Origin: Tritonibacter aquimaris
GTDB taxonomy: Bacteria; Pseudomonadota; Alphaproteobacteria; Rhodobacterales; Rhodobacteraceae
Length of the DNA: 64,000 bases
Direction of reading: 5' to 3'
Assembly (NCBI RefSeq): GCF_009617595.1
Contig: NZ_WIXK01000005.1
Coordinates: 186,001 to 250,000, forward strand
The notes under the pieces were generated by a model. The model searched no databases. It was not told the origin of the DNA and saw only the letters and a program-made list of their open reading frames with translations. Below, piece after piece: positions 23,957-33,036 of the stretch. The position numbers and the translations under genes are program-made. The first letter of the stretch is position 1, and each line of letters begins with the position of its first letter.

Positions 23957-25112
23957 ATCAACGCCGGATAACGCTCTGAAAAAACAGTTCTTCGCTGTCT
24001 GTGACCGCCTGCAGGATGGCCAGCTCCACCTGCGCACACCGGATGGTCAAAACCATCATTTTGGCACCAAGGGCCCCGAGGCCGAGATGCAGATCAACGA
24101 TTGGAGCGCGGTCACTGCCATGGCAGCCCATGGTCAGGTTGGCCTGGGCGAAGCCTATGTTGCTGGTCTCTGGGATACGCCGTCGATTGAAACGCTGATG
24201 ACCGTGGCCATGAAAAACCGCGACCAGCTTCAGGGCTTTGATCACGGCAACGCGTTCAGCCGGATGAAGTTTCGCTTTGTCGATACTTTGATGCGGGCGA
24301 ACTCGCGCCGCGGGTCGCGCAAAAACATCCGCGCCCATTATGATGTGGGCAATGAATTCTACCAGCTCTGGCTAGATCCGGGCATGACCTATTCCTCCGG
24401 CATCTTTACCCCCGGCTGCAGCGATCTTGATGCGGCGCAACGGCGCAAAAACAGCCGGGTTCTGTCGCGTCTGGGTGCAGGCGAACAGGTGTTGGAAATC
24501 GGCTGTGGCTGGGGTGGTTTTGCCGAACACGCGGCCGAAGAAGGTCGCCATGTCACCGGCGTAACTGTGTCACGCAGCCAGCACAGCTTTGCCGACAGTC
24601 GCCTGGATGGGCGCGCCGACATCCAACTGCGCGATTATCGCGATCTCTACGGAACATACCACAATATCGTCTCGATTGAGATGATCGAGGCGGTTGGGGA
24701 ACGCTACTGGCCAAGCTATTTCGCCACCCTCAAACGCAGCCTGGCCGAAGGCGGGCGTGCCGTGCTGCAGGCGATCACCGTGCCCGATGATTTCTTTGCC
24801 CGCTATCGCCGCTCGTCCGATTTTATCCGCCAATATGTCTTTCCCGGCGGCATGCTTTTGTCGGATGCGGTGATTGCGGATCAGGCGGCCAAGGCCGGGC
24901 TCAAAGTGCGCGACAGCTTTGCCTTTGGACAAGACTACGCCCGCACCTGCCGCATCTGGAGCGAGCGTTTCAGCGCCCAACGCCCCCGGATTGAGGCTTT
25001 GGGCTATGATCAGCCATTTCTGCGCAACTGGCAGTATTACCTTGATATCTGCGCCGCGTCCTTTGCCGTGGGCCACACCAATGTGGTTCAGGTCGAATTG
25101 GCACACGCCTAA
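23931..25112 (+). CDS. Cyclopropane-fatty-acyl-phospholipid synthase-type SAM methyltransferase
   Basis: A 393-residue methyltransferase with the SAM-binding motif V-L-E-I-G-C-G-W-G-G at 187-196, preceded by the family segment A-H-Y-D-V-G-N-E-F-Y near 135-144 and followed by S-I-E-M-I-E. It acts on the double bond of phospholipid acyl chains. In the furan fatty acid pathway a CFA-like enzyme supplies the methylated monounsaturated chain, so this may be a methylase rather than a true cyclopropane synthase. It begins inside the flavoprotein gene and is followed after three bases by the MFS gene. Confidence 0.9.
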   Translation: MRPLLSLFKSTPDNALKKQFFAVCDRLQDGQLHLRTPDGQNHHFGTKGPEAEMQINDWSAVTAMAAHGQVGLGEAYVAGLWDTPSIETLMTVAMKNRDQLQGFDHGNAFSRMKFRFVDTLMRANSRRGSRKNIRAHYDVGNEFYQLWLDPGMTYSSGIFTPGCSDLDAAQRRKNSRVLSRLGAGEQVLEIGCGWGGFAEHAAEEGRHVTGVTVSRSQHSFADSRLDGRADIQLRDYRDLYGTYHNIVSIEMIEAVGERYWPSYFATLKRSLAEGGRAVLQAITVPDDFFARYRRSSDFIRQYVFPGGMLLSDAVIADQAAKAGLKVRDSFAFGQDYARTCRIWSERFSAQRPRIEALGYDQPFLRNWQYYLDICAASFAVGHTNVVQVELAHA

Positions 25113-25115
25113 GCC

Positions 25116-26324
25116 ATGAACACTCTGCCCCGGGTCAGCCTTTATGCCGCCATGCTCGCAGCCGCTGGATTGCCGCTTTATATCCATCTGCCGCGCTTTG
25201 CCTCGGTGGACCTTGGCATCAGCCTTGGGGCGCTGGGCAGCCTGTTGCTGGTGCTGCGGCTGTTGGATCTGTTGCAGGATCCCGCCATCGGCTGGATGGT
25301 GGATCGCTGGCCCGCAGTGCAGCGCCAGTTTGCGGCACTTGCGGCGCTTGGGTTGATGGTTGGGTTTCCCATGTTGTTTGCGCTTGAGGCGGGGCCTTGG
25401 GTGTTGTGGCAGGTGGCGGGCGTGCTGGTACTGCTGTTTTCGGCCTATAGCCTTGGCATGATCCTGCTTTATGGGCGCAGCATCACGCTTGCACGCGACA
25501 CCTCGGAGCCTGCGCTGTTGCAACTTGCAAGCTACCGCGAGGCGGGGATGCTCACCGGGGTGATCTTGGCGGCAATCACCCCGGCCATCTTGGGTGGCTA
25601 TCACAGCTTTGGCCTCTGGCTTGGTGCGCTGGCGCTGGCAACGCTGCTGCTGTCTGCTCCGATCTGGCGGCGTACACCGCAGCTGGGCGATACCCTGTCT
25701 TTTGCCCGGCTGATGGATGCGGGCGCGCTGCGATTGCTGCTGATTGCACTGATCAATTCGCTGCCGGTGGCGGTGACATCAACCCTGTTTTTGTTCTTTG
25801 TCGAAGACCGCCTGCAGCTAAAAGGGCAGGCGGGGCCGCTTTTGGTTCTGTTCTTTCTTGCAGCCGCGCTCAGCGTTCCCTTGTGGAGCCGCTTGGCCGC
25901 GCGCCACAGCCCGCGCTCAGCGCTGCTGATTGCCATGCCGCTGGCGATTATATCCTTTGTCTGGGCAGCCTTTCTTAGCCCCGGTGATCAGCTGGGTTTT
26001 GCCCTGATCTGCCTGACGTCCGGCGCGGCGCTTGGTGCGGATATGGTGCTGCTGCCTTTGATGTTTTCGCTCTCGCTGGCGCGCGCGGGCATCAGCGCAG
26101 GCACCGCCTTTGGCTTTTGGTCCTTTGTTGGAAAACTCGCGCTGGCGCTGGCGGCCTTTCTGGTGCTGCCGCTGCTGGAACAGGGCGGTTTCACCCCCGG
26201 CGCTGAAAATGACGCCGCCGCGCTATTGCGCCTCACGCTTCTTTACGCAGGCCTCCCCTGTATCTTGAAACTTGGTGCCTTTGCCCTTGTGCTGGCACTG
26301 CCCAAATCGGAGCTTACGCCATGA
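25116..26324 (+). CDS. MFS transporter of the RpoE lipid operon
   Basis: A 402-residue polytopic protein with about twelve hydrophobic segments and conserved D-R-W cytoplasmic loop residues near residue 66, typical of the GPH/MFS sugar-cation symporter branch. It lies between the CFA-type gene (three-base gap) and the DUF3833 gene (four-base overlap), matching the Rhodobacter gene order. A role in moving a lipid or a lipid precursor is inferred from the operon; the sequence alone does not give a substrate. Confidence 0.88.
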   Translation: MNTLPRVSLYAAMLAAAGLPLYIHLPRFASVDLGISLGALGSLLLVLRLLDLLQDPAIGWMVDRWPAVQRQFAALAALGLMVGFPMLFALEAGPWVLWQVAGVLVLLFSAYSLGMILLYGRSITLARDTSEPALLQLASYREAGMLTGVILAAITPAILGGYHSFGLWLGALALATLLLSAPIWRRTPQLGDTLSFARLMDAGALRLLLIALINSLPVAVTSTLFLFFVEDRLQLKGQAGPLLVLFFLAAALSVPLWSRLAARHSPRSALLIAMPLAIISFVWAAFLSPGDQLGFALICLTSGAALGADMVLLPLMFSLSLARAGISAGTAFGFWSFVGKLALALAAFLVLPLLEQGGFTPGAENDAAALLRLTLLYAGLPCILKLGAFALVLALPKSELTP

Positions 26325-26869
26325 AAATCCTCAGCCTCTTTCTGCTCCTCCTGCTTGTTGCCAGCATCATCCGGGTGCAATTCTTCAGCTTTGGGGCGCA
26401 AACCCCCGAAGACTATGCCAGCCAGCCCGCCAGTTTCTCTTTGCAAGAGCAGCTCTCAGGCACCTTGGTTTCCGAAGGGCTGATTTTCGGCCCCGATGGC
26501 CGTGTCACCAACAGTTTTGTGGCTGAAATGACCGGCGAATGGCAGGGAAATACCGGCACACTGCGCGAAGAGTTCACATATTCCAACGGCAAACAGCAAA
26601 GCCGCGAATGGCAGCTGACAATGGGGGAGGGGAACACTTTCACCGCCACCGCCGATGACATCGTGGGCGAAGGCAAAGGCGTGGTGTCAGGCTCCACCGC
26701 CATGCTCACCTATACGATCGTTCTTCCCGAAGAATCGGGCGGTCATAAATTAAATGTCACCGATTGGATGTATCTCGCGGAAAATGGCACCATTCTTAAT
26801 CGCTCGGAAATGCGCAAGTTTGGAATAAAAGCGGTTGAGTTAATTGCAACAATGCGTCCTTTGAATTGA
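26321..26869 (+). CDS. DUF3833 exported/anchored protein
   Basis: A 182-residue DUF3833 protein with a hydrophobic N-terminus (residues 4-18), no classic lipobox, and a beta-rich domain containing repeated T-G-x-W and S-G-T-A-M-L-T-Y elements. It is the last gene of the RpoE lipid operon and overlaps the MFS gene by four bases. The family regularly accompanies CFA/DUF1365 genes in many proteobacteria. Its function is unknown; periplasmic membrane association is inferred. Confidence 0.87.
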   Translation: MKILSLFLLLLLVASIIRVQFFSFGAQTPEDYASQPASFSLQEQLSGTLVSEGLIFGPDGRVTNSFVAEMTGEWQGNTGTLREEFTYSNGKQQSREWQLTMGEGNTFTATADDIVGEGKGVVSGSTAMLTYTIVLPEESGGHKLNVTDWMYLAENGTILNRSEMRKFGIKAVELIATMRPLN

Positions 26870-27324
26870 TTTGGGTGCCTTGGCTGATTTGAGAATTGCA
26901 AAAGTAAATCATCATCAGATTTAAAAGGTAACTTCAATATGTTCCTTAATTGCTGTGGTCCGCAATTGCAGTGATCCGCCGCTGGGGCGAACGTTTTATA
27001 CTGATGCTTCCCTATTTTATTGATTTTTATGATGTTTATTTGATTGTAAATCGCCCGGATCGCTGCGGTTCGCGCGTTGATTAAATGATTTGGTGCCGCT
27101 TTGAATTTCAAGAAATGCATATTGATGATGCGACGCTGTGAAATCTATACATATAAAATGTATATTTTGCCTCGTAACGATTAAATCGACCGCACCTGCT
27201 GTTTTGAAAATATTCGCGAAAAAATATATCTTCGAATTCACTCTAGCTTAACGCCTGGATTTTACGGCTCGGGGGGAATTTATTTCGACGGAAATCGTCA
27301 TTAACCCCACCCGGAGTAGTGCTG
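26870..27324. other. AT-rich intergenic region upstream of the repeat protein
   Basis: About 455 bases without a credible gene and visibly richer in A and T than its surroundings. It contains a perfect inverted repeat, TATACAT-ATAAA-ATGTATA at 27146-27164, and poly-A/T tracts. Short open frames on the minus strand have no family resemblance or ribosome site. It probably carries the promoter and operator of the repeat protein/chemoreceptor pair. Confidence 0.6.
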
Positions 27325-28239
27325 ATGCGCAAAGTTTCTGCTGTTGTAGCGGCCGCCTTTATTGGCTGGACCGCGCCCCTTCTGGCTCAGGAAGCAACCC
27401 CCAACCATGTGTTTCAGGTTACCGATAAAATCCTGCAGGAGCTGCAGCAGCTGAACGCGGAAAACTTCTCCAAAGCCGCCCCGGTAGAGACGATGCAATA
27501 CTCCACCGCGCCGCGCCATGTGTTGTTTCAGATCCGCGACCAGTGGCGCAAAGTGCAGCTCTTGCGGTTTATGAACGGGCTCAACAGCAACAGCCTGGCC
27601 CCGGCCACCGTGCATCAGGTCACCCCACAAGAGGTCAAAGACAACATGGCCCAGATGCTGATGGAGGTGCAGGCGCTGCGGTCGGCCTATGGTCTGCCCG
27701 CTTCTGATATCACCGCGCCGCTGCCCAGCGGCAAAAAACCTGCAGATGTCTATGCCAAATTGATGCAGATCTCGGCTGAACTGGATGCGCTTGGGGTGCC
27801 TGCAACCGTGCCCAATGATGTCTACCGCGTCGCGGCGTCGATCTCACAAAATCTCGAAACCCTTGCTGCCGCCAAGGGTGTGACGATTGAAGATGTAGCC
27901 CACCCTCACAGCACCGGGCGCACCCCAAATGATGCCTATGTGGCCGCGCTTGATCTGATTGCCGCCATGCAGTCCCTGGTCGAGCAGGATCAAAGCTACG
28001 AGGTCAAAGGTGGCATTTCGGTTCCTTCCAGCAAAGAGGGCGCCAAAACACCCGCCGAAGTCATCCGGGTGCTGTCGCGCACACTGGCCGATACTATGGC
28101 GATGATGCACAGCGCGCGGGTTGGCAAAACCGTGATCATCGCGCCCTATCAGGGCGGCAAAACCCCTTCGGATGTCTACAACTCAATCACCTATGCCCGG
28201 CTTCTGGTTGAAGCCATGGCATCGCGGTCAAAGGTGTGA
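27325..28239 (+). CDS. Exported protein of eight ~38-residue repeats, gene partner of a chemoreceptor
   Basis: A 304-residue protein with a signal peptide (hydrophobic 5-20, cleavage near L-L-A-Q-E). The mature part is built from repeats that begin x-P-x-[DHE]-V-[YF] followed by an amphipathic helix. The prolines fall at residues 26, 63, 101, 139, 163, 201, 243 and 281, giving spacings of 37, 38, 38, 24, 38, 42 and 38. The best-preserved copies are K-K-P-A-D-V-Y, T-V-P-N-D-V-Y and K-T-P-S-D-V-Y. I recognise no named domain. I use the ATG with GGAG eight bases before it; a GTG two codons upstream is too close to that site. Seventeen bases downstream begins a methyl-accepting chemotaxis protein, so this may be its periplasmic partner. 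Confidence 0.85.
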   Translation: MRKVSAVVAAAFIGWTAPLLAQEATPNHVFQVTDKILQELQQLNAENFSKAAPVETMQYSTAPRHVLFQIRDQWRKVQLLRFMNGLNSNSLAPATVHQVTPQEVKDNMAQMLMEVQALRSAYGLPASDITAPLPSGKKPADVYAKLMQISAELDALGVPATVPNDVYRVAASISQNLETLAAAKGVTIEDVAHPHSTGRTPNDAYVAALDLIAAMQSLVEQDQSYEVKGGISVPSSKEGAKTPAEVIRVLSRTLADTMAMMHSARVGKTVIIAPYQGGKTPSDVYNSITYARLLVEAMASRSKV

Positions 28240-28256
28240 CCAGAAAGGAGGCTTAT

Positions 28257-30155
28257 ATGTCTGATATTGCTGTTAAACTATCGCGCAAACTGTTTCAGAT
28301 GCGGCTCGGCGGTCGCATTTTGACGGCGGTGACCATTCCGATGCTGGTGCTTGTGGGCATCAATCTGTTCTTTGTCGAACGCGCAGGCCAGCAATCGGGC
28401 GCATTGCTGGCGCATCAGAAAACCGTGGTGCAGGCCGATCAGGAGCTGATGCGCATCAGTGGTGATCTGACCCGCGCTCTGTTGGATGTAAACCGCTCCC
28501 TGCGCCAGTCCGAGGCCACGCGCCGCAACAATCTGGCGGCAGACAGGCTGGATGTGGCGGGGGAAATTGCCCTGCGGCAAGAGTTTCAGCAGGCCGCGCG
28601 CAGCTATCTGAACTCGATTTTCAGCTTCTCTTACACGCTGGAACGCACCGAGCTCGCACAGGATGAACTGACCCAGCATATCACCTATCTCACCCGTGCC
28701 GCCGGGCAGATTGATCGTCTGGTCTCGCTCTATACTGTTGCCAACAGCCGTACGCTGCGCCTGGCGCGGCAGGGGGATTTTTCTGCGGCCCGCAATAACT
28801 TCCGCTTTGAAGAACAGCAACGCAGCAAGGCGATCCAGCACATGTTGGATGATGCCAGCATCAAGTTCACAGAACTTCTGGCGCAGATCTCTACCCTGCA
28901 AATCGCCGCCAATGACGAGATGATCCGCACAGAAACCGCAGATCAGAAGCGCGTGCAGAAGATCTCATATGGGGTGCTGGCCGCGGTGGCAATTGTCAGC
29001 ATTCTGGCGGCGCTGACCACAGTCACCCGCACCATTATCCGCCCAATCCGCCGGGTGCCCGCAAGCATTCTCAACGCTGGCAAAAACAGCGCAGGCACCA
29101 CAACCGACGAGGCGCGTCAGGATGAAATCGGGGATATCCTGCGCGCGGTCGAAAACTTTGGTCAGGGCATTCAGCAAAGACAACGGGCTGATCAGGAAAA
29201 AACCGCCCGCCAGCTTGATGAGCAATCTCAGGCGGTTACCGAACTCAGCCGTGGGCTCAAACGACTGTCGGAGGGGGATCTGACCGCCCGCATCGAAGTA
29301 GATCTGCCAGCCGCCTATGCAGAGCTGCGGGATAACTTTAATCACACTTTGGAAACGCTGGGCGACACCATCACCCAGATTGCCACCGCGTCGGGCTCAA
29401 TGAAAAACAGCGCTGCGGAAATTTCGCACGGGTCTGAAGATCTGTCGCAACGCACCGAAAGCCAGGCCGCCACGCTCGAACAGACCGCCGCCGCGCTGGA
29501 TCAGATCACCGCCAGCGTGCGCAGCGCCGCCAACAATGCGCGCAGCGTTGAAGGCACCATGCAAAACGCCAGCGCCGATGCGGTGACCAATCGCGAAGTG
29601 GTCGAAAACGCCATGGCTGCGATGGGGGAAATCAAAAAAAGCTCGGGCCATATTTCCCAGATCATCACGGTGATTGATGACATTGCGTTCCAGACCAATC
29701 TTTTGGCGCTGAACGCGGGTGTTGAAGCCGCACGCGCAGGCGAAGCAGGCCGGGGGTTTGCGGTTGTGGCGTCAGAAGTGCGCGCCTTGGCACAACGCTC
29801 ATCTGATGCGGCAATGGAGATCAAGACCCTGATTTCCAACAGCTCGCAGCAGGTCGATGAAGGGGCCAAACTGGTGGATCAGGCCGGTGTGGCGCTGCAG
29901 ACCATCGTGGCGCAGGTCAGCGAAATCTCAGGGCTGGTCAGCGGCATTGCCGAAGGCGCGTCCGAGCAATCCCTGGGCCTTGGGGAAATCAACACTGGCA
30001 TGATCCAGCTGGATCAGGTGACGCAGCAAAACGCAGCCCTGGTAGAGCAATCCGCCTCCACCAGTCGTTTGCTCAACAGTGATGCCATGCGGCTTGCAGA
30101 GCTGGTGTCGCATTTCCAGGTGGAACAACAGATCAACCTGCGCTCAGTCGCATAA
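28257..30155 (+). CDS. Methyl-accepting chemotaxis protein
   Basis: A 632-residue chemoreceptor. A first membrane helix (about 28-45) is followed by a long helical periplasmic region (about 45-235), a second helix (about 238-258), a HAMP region and the cytoplasmic signalling domain. The hairpin tip (I-A-F-Q-T-N-L-L-A-L-N-A) near residue 485 is intact, so it should signal to CheA/CheW. A Q/E-rich C-terminus follows without a CheR pentapeptide. AAAGGAGG five bases before the ATG at 28257 fixes the start. It lies directly after the exported repeat protein, its likely ligand carrier or co-receptor. No che genes are in the window. Confidence 0.92.
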   Translation: MSDIAVKLSRKLFQMRLGGRILTAVTIPMLVLVGINLFFVERAGQQSGALLAHQKTVVQADQELMRISGDLTRALLDVNRSLRQSEATRRNNLAADRLDVAGEIALRQEFQQAARSYLNSIFSFSYTLERTELAQDELTQHITYLTRAAGQIDRLVSLYTVANSRTLRLARQGDFSAARNNFRFEEQQRSKAIQHMLDDASIKFTELLAQISTLQIAANDEMIRTETADQKRVQKISYGVLAAVAIVSILAALTTVTRTIIRPIRRVPASILNAGKNSAGTTTDEARQDEIGDILRAVENFGQGIQQRQRADQEKTARQLDEQSQAVTELSRGLKRLSEGDLTARIEVDLPAAYAELRDNFNHTLETLGDTITQIATASGSMKNSAAEISHGSEDLSQRTESQAATLEQTAAALDQITASVRSAANNARSVEGTMQNASADAVTNREVVENAMAAMGEIKKSSGHISQIITVIDDIAFQTNLLALNAGVEAARAGEAGRGFAVVASEVRALAQRSSDAAMEIKTLISNSSQQVDEGAKLVDQAGVALQTIVAQVSEISGLVSGIAEGASEQSLGLGEINTGMIQLDQVTQQNAALVEQSASTSRLLNSDAMRLAELVSHFQVEQQINLRSVA

Positions 30156-30179
30156 GTACAATCAAATCTAGTTGCTATC

Positions 30180-30205
30180 AGCCGGGCGTGCTGCGCCCGG
30201 CTTTT
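30180..30205 (+). terminator. Terminator of the chemoreceptor operon
   Basis: AGCCGGGCG pairs with CGCCCGGCT around a five-base loop, followed by TTT. It lies 25 bases after the chemoreceptor stop. Confidence 0.88.
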
Positions 30206-30320
30206 CTGTCTGCGGGCTGATCTTTTGCGGTGGCATCATCAGGCCGGGCTTGCGCTACCCGGCGCAGTAGTGGCATCTTTTGAGCCACCCGCTGTGACAC
30301 TTTGGAAGCCTGACACCTGT

Positions 30321-30671
30321 ATGCAACGACTACGCAATCCCCGTACCGGCATTGATCAGGGAGACCTGATGCTGTTTTCAGAGTTTGAAAACGGCGGCAG
30401 CATGTGGACCGGTAAAGGCAAGCGTGAGCGGCGCGAACCCGTGCGTTTTGCCAGCCCCTTTGCCCACCCGCCCGCAGTGCAGGTGTCGATTTCGCTCTGG
30501 GATATGGAAACCACTGCAGCAATCCGCGCTGATATCCAGGCCGAAGCGATCACCACGGAAGGGTTTGAGATCGTGTTTCGCACCTGGTCCGACAGCCGTA
30601 TTGCCCGGGTGCGCGCCAATTGGCTGGCGATTGGTGAGCTGCCCTTTGCTGATGATTGGGATGTGGACTGA
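30321..30671 (+). CDS. H-type lectin domain protein
   Basis: A 116-residue cytoplasmic protein. Residues about 45-112 match the H-type lectin fold: F-A-S-P-F-A-H-P-P-A-V-Q-V, then S-L-W-D, and G-F-E-I-V-F-R-T-W near residue 90, followed by R-V-R-A-N-W. The N-terminal I-D-Q-G-D and M-W-T-G segments are conserved in roseobacterial homologues, so I start it at 30321 rather than at a later ATG with a better ribosome site. H-type lectins bind N-acetylgalactosamine in animals; in bacteria the ligand is unknown. There is no signal peptide and no operon partner. Confidence 0.82.
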   Translation: MQRLRNPRTGIDQGDLMLFSEFENGGSMWTGKGKRERREPVRFASPFAHPPAVQVSISLWDMETTAAIRADIQAEAITTEGFEIVFRTWSDSRIARVRANWLAIGELPFADDWDVD

Positions 30672-30795
30672 CCCGGCTGACCACCGTTTCACCTAGCCGG
30701 CAGTTGGTTTGTGAAGTTTTTTTGAACCTCTGCTCTGCGTGTTGACCGCTGTGGGCTGCCGCCTTTAGCTGGCGCGGATCACGAGGGGATGTTTC

Positions 30796-31584
30796 ATGAA
30801 CGATCTGGATATGTCAGCAGCGCTGAAGGCAGCGCATCACATGGCGGATATGGCCCGCCCCATTGCGCGCAAATATTGGCTTGCGCCCAAGGATGTTGAA
30901 TTCAAAGCTGATCACAGCTTCCTCACCCCGGCGGATCTTGCGATTGAACGGGGCTGGCGCACCTATCTGCAACAGAGCTTTCCCGGTCACGCGATCCTGG
31001 GTGAAGAATTTGGCCATAGCGCGGGCGAGGCCAGCTACACATGGGTGCTGGATCCAATTGATGGCACCCGTCAATATGGCATGGGGCTTGGAAATTTTTC
31101 GACGCTGATTGCGCTGTGTGATGACAGCGGGCAGCCGATTCTGGGTATGATGGATCTGCCCTTGATGGATGCACGCTTTTTTGGCGTGCGCGGGCAAGGG
31201 GCCTGGCTCAACACACGCAGGCTTCAGGTGTCCGACCAACGCGATCTATCCAGCGCTCTGGTGATGCTTGCTAATCAAAACAGTTTTGAAGGCCCCGAGG
31301 CAACGGCCTATGAACGGCTGCGCGCCTGCGCGGATGGGGCTGCTTTTGACGCGGGCTCGCCCGCCTATGGGGCACTTGCGGCGGGCAAGGTCGATCTCTG
31401 CCTGAACGGTGGCGATCTGAATGCCCATGACATCTGCGCACTTGTTGCAATTGTCACTGAGGCAGGAGGCTGTATCACTGATTGGGCTGGGGGATCGCTT
31501 GGGCTGAACTCCAGCGGTGCGATTGTTGCCAGCGCCACCCCAGCACTCCACGAAGCGGCACTGGGTGTTCTGCAACAGGACTGA
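30796..31584 (+). CDS. Inositol-monophosphatase-family phosphatase (possibly histidinol-phosphatase)
   Basis: A 262-residue member of the IMPase fold. The metal/phosphate motifs are visible: G-E-E-F near residue 72, D-P-I-D-G-T near residues 91-96 and the C-terminal H-D-I-C-A segment near residue 214. It is cytoplasmic and Mg-dependent by family. In alphaproteobacteria this subgroup includes HisN-type histidinol-phosphate phosphatases, but no other his gene is nearby, so that remains one possibility among inositol-phosphate and other small sugar phosphates. Confidence 0.87.
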   Translation: MNDLDMSAALKAAHHMADMARPIARKYWLAPKDVEFKADHSFLTPADLAIERGWRTYLQQSFPGHAILGEEFGHSAGEASYTWVLDPIDGTRQYGMGLGNFSTLIALCDDSGQPILGMMDLPLMDARFFGVRGQGAWLNTRRLQVSDQRDLSSALVMLANQNSFEGPEATAYERLRACADGAAFDAGSPAYGALAAGKVDLCLNGGDLNAHDICALVAIVTEAGGCITDWAGGSLGLNSSGAIVASATPALHEAALGVLQQD

Positions 31585-31626
31585 CACTGCAACGCACCCT
31601 CAAAAAAACTGCGCCCCCAAACAAAA

Positions 31627-31653
31627 AAGGCCGCCCCCAATGGGGACGACCTT
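31627..31653 (-). terminator. Terminator of prs
   Basis: On the minus strand AAGGTCGTCCCC pairs with GGGGGCGGCCTT (12 pairs, two of them G-T) around a three-base loop and runs into TTTTGTTT, 20 bases after the prs stop. Confidence 0.88.
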
Positions 31654-31672
31654 GCAGAGAAACTTGTGGATC

Positions 31673-32692
31673 TTAGCGACTTGCAGTCAGGTGCTCATAG
31701 ATCGGGATCAGCGTCTTGTCTTCAAACAGCGAAGACACCGATGTGCCGTGCCAGATGTTCAGGATCGCCTGAGTAAACAGCGGCGCGGTGGGCAGGATGC
31801 GGATGTTTGGCGCGTTCAGTACCGGCTCTGCGGGCTGAATGGAATCGGTCAGAACCAGCGATTTCATCACCGAGTTCGACACCCGCTCAACCGCCGGGCC
31901 AGACATCACCCCGTGGGAGATATAGGCGTGTACTTCCTTGGCACCATTGTCCAAAAGCACCTGCGCCGCTTTACACAGGGTGCCAGCAGTGTCGCACATG
32001 TCATCAACGATGAGGCAGATCTTGTCGGTGACATCACCAATCACGGTCATCTCGGCCACTTCGCCGGCTTTTTCACGGCGTTTGTCGACGATCGACAATG
32101 GCGCATTGATGCGTTTTGCCAGCTCACGCGCGCGGGCAACACCACCCACATCAGGCGAGACCACCATCAGATCGTCCATCTGGTCTTTGAACTGGTTTTT
32201 CACATCCAGCGCAAAGATCGGCGAGGCATACAGGTTGTCCACCGGAATATCGAAAAAGCCCTGAATCTGCGCTGCGTGCAGATCAAGGGTCAGGATGCGC
32301 TCAACACCAGCTTCCACCAGCATATTGGCGACCAGTTTCGCGGAAATCGGCGTGCGCGCCTTGGTGCGGCGGTCCTGACGGGCATAGCCAAAGTAAGGGA
32401 TCACTGCGGTGATACGTTGCGCAGAAGAACGGCGCAGCGCGTCAGCAATGATCAACAGCTCCATCAGGTTGTCATTGGCCGGGTTTGAAGTCGGCTGAAT
32501 GATGAACATGTCTTCGCCGCGAACGTTTTCAAACACTTCGACAAAGATCTCGCCGTCGTTGAAACGTTCGACACGGGCGTCAACAAGCCCCTGATCAACG
32601 CCGCGATGCAGGCTCATACGGCGGGCAATCGATTCGGCAAGCGGAAGGTTCGCGTTCCCAGAGATGAGCTTGGGTTCGGTCAAGGTTGGCAT
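31673..32692 (-). CDS. prs: Ribose-phosphate pyrophosphokinase
   Basis: A 339-residue PRPP synthetase that makes 5-phosphoribosyl diphosphate from ribose 5-phosphate and ATP. The conserved Y-F-G-Y-A-R-Q-D-R loop is near residue 119, the flexible [11 protein letters not shown] segment near 158, and the PRPP-binding motif [10 protein letters not shown] near 247. It is slightly longer than the E. coli enzyme because of an N-terminal extension of some 20 residues that is common in this clade. It is monocistronic with its own terminator. Confidence 0.95.
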   Translation of the reverse strand: MPTLTEPKLISGNANLPLAESIARRMSLHRGVDQGLVDARVERFNDGEIFVEVFENVRGEDMFIIQPTSNPANDNLMELLIIADALRRSSAQRITAVIPYFGYARQDRRTKARTPISAKLVANMLVEAGVERILTLDLHAAQIQGFFDIPVDNLYASPIFALDVKNQFKDQMDDLMVVSPDVGGVARARELAKRINAPLSIVDKRREKAGEVAEMTVIGDVTDKICLIVDDMCDTAGTLCKAAQVLLDNGAKEVHAYISHGVMSGPAVERVSNSVMKSLVLTDSIQPAEPVLNAPNIRILPTAPLFTQAILNIWHGTSVSSLFEDKTLIPIYEHLTASR

Positions 32693-33036
32693 GGGCTGTA
32701 TCCCCGGCAGCTATAGCAGATTGTGACAGATTCGTGATGCGTAAGCCCCGCTTACCACGGCAAGCCATGAGCGCAAAGTTGAAAGCCTATTGATTTCTTC
32801 ATCCTGCGTGAGCGCTCGCAAAATTGTGTGCGTCAACAAGATGGTTTTCACGCGCCGGTGCCTCGGTTTGTGGGGATGCAAGGGCGCTCTGACCGGCGCG
32901 GGACGGTTGGCGCGTGGGGCGGTCTTTGCATCAAAAGAGGGAGAGACATCACCAGAATGTGTGCGTTTCGTGCTTGCGGCAGATCAGATGGGTTTTAATG
33001 TCATTCATATTTCAGAATGTGATTTGAGCCCCTAAA
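32693..33036. other. Intergenic region between prs and the LRR gene
   Basis: 344 bases. An open frame of 81 codons (32790-33035) ends one base before the LRR start codon, but it has no ribosome site and a Cys/Arg-rich composition unlike the neighbouring genes, so I do not call it. The divergent promoters of prs and the LRR gene must lie here; I see no strong consensus element. Confidence 0.5.

Noticed and set aside
31517-32488. 323-codon open frame on the plus strand opposite prs
   Set aside because: It is antisense to prs and crosses the prs terminator; no start signal or homology.
32790-33035. 81-codon frame ending one base before the LRR gene
   Set aside because: The position suggested translational coupling, but there is no ribosome site, no recognisable domain and composition unlike real genes here.
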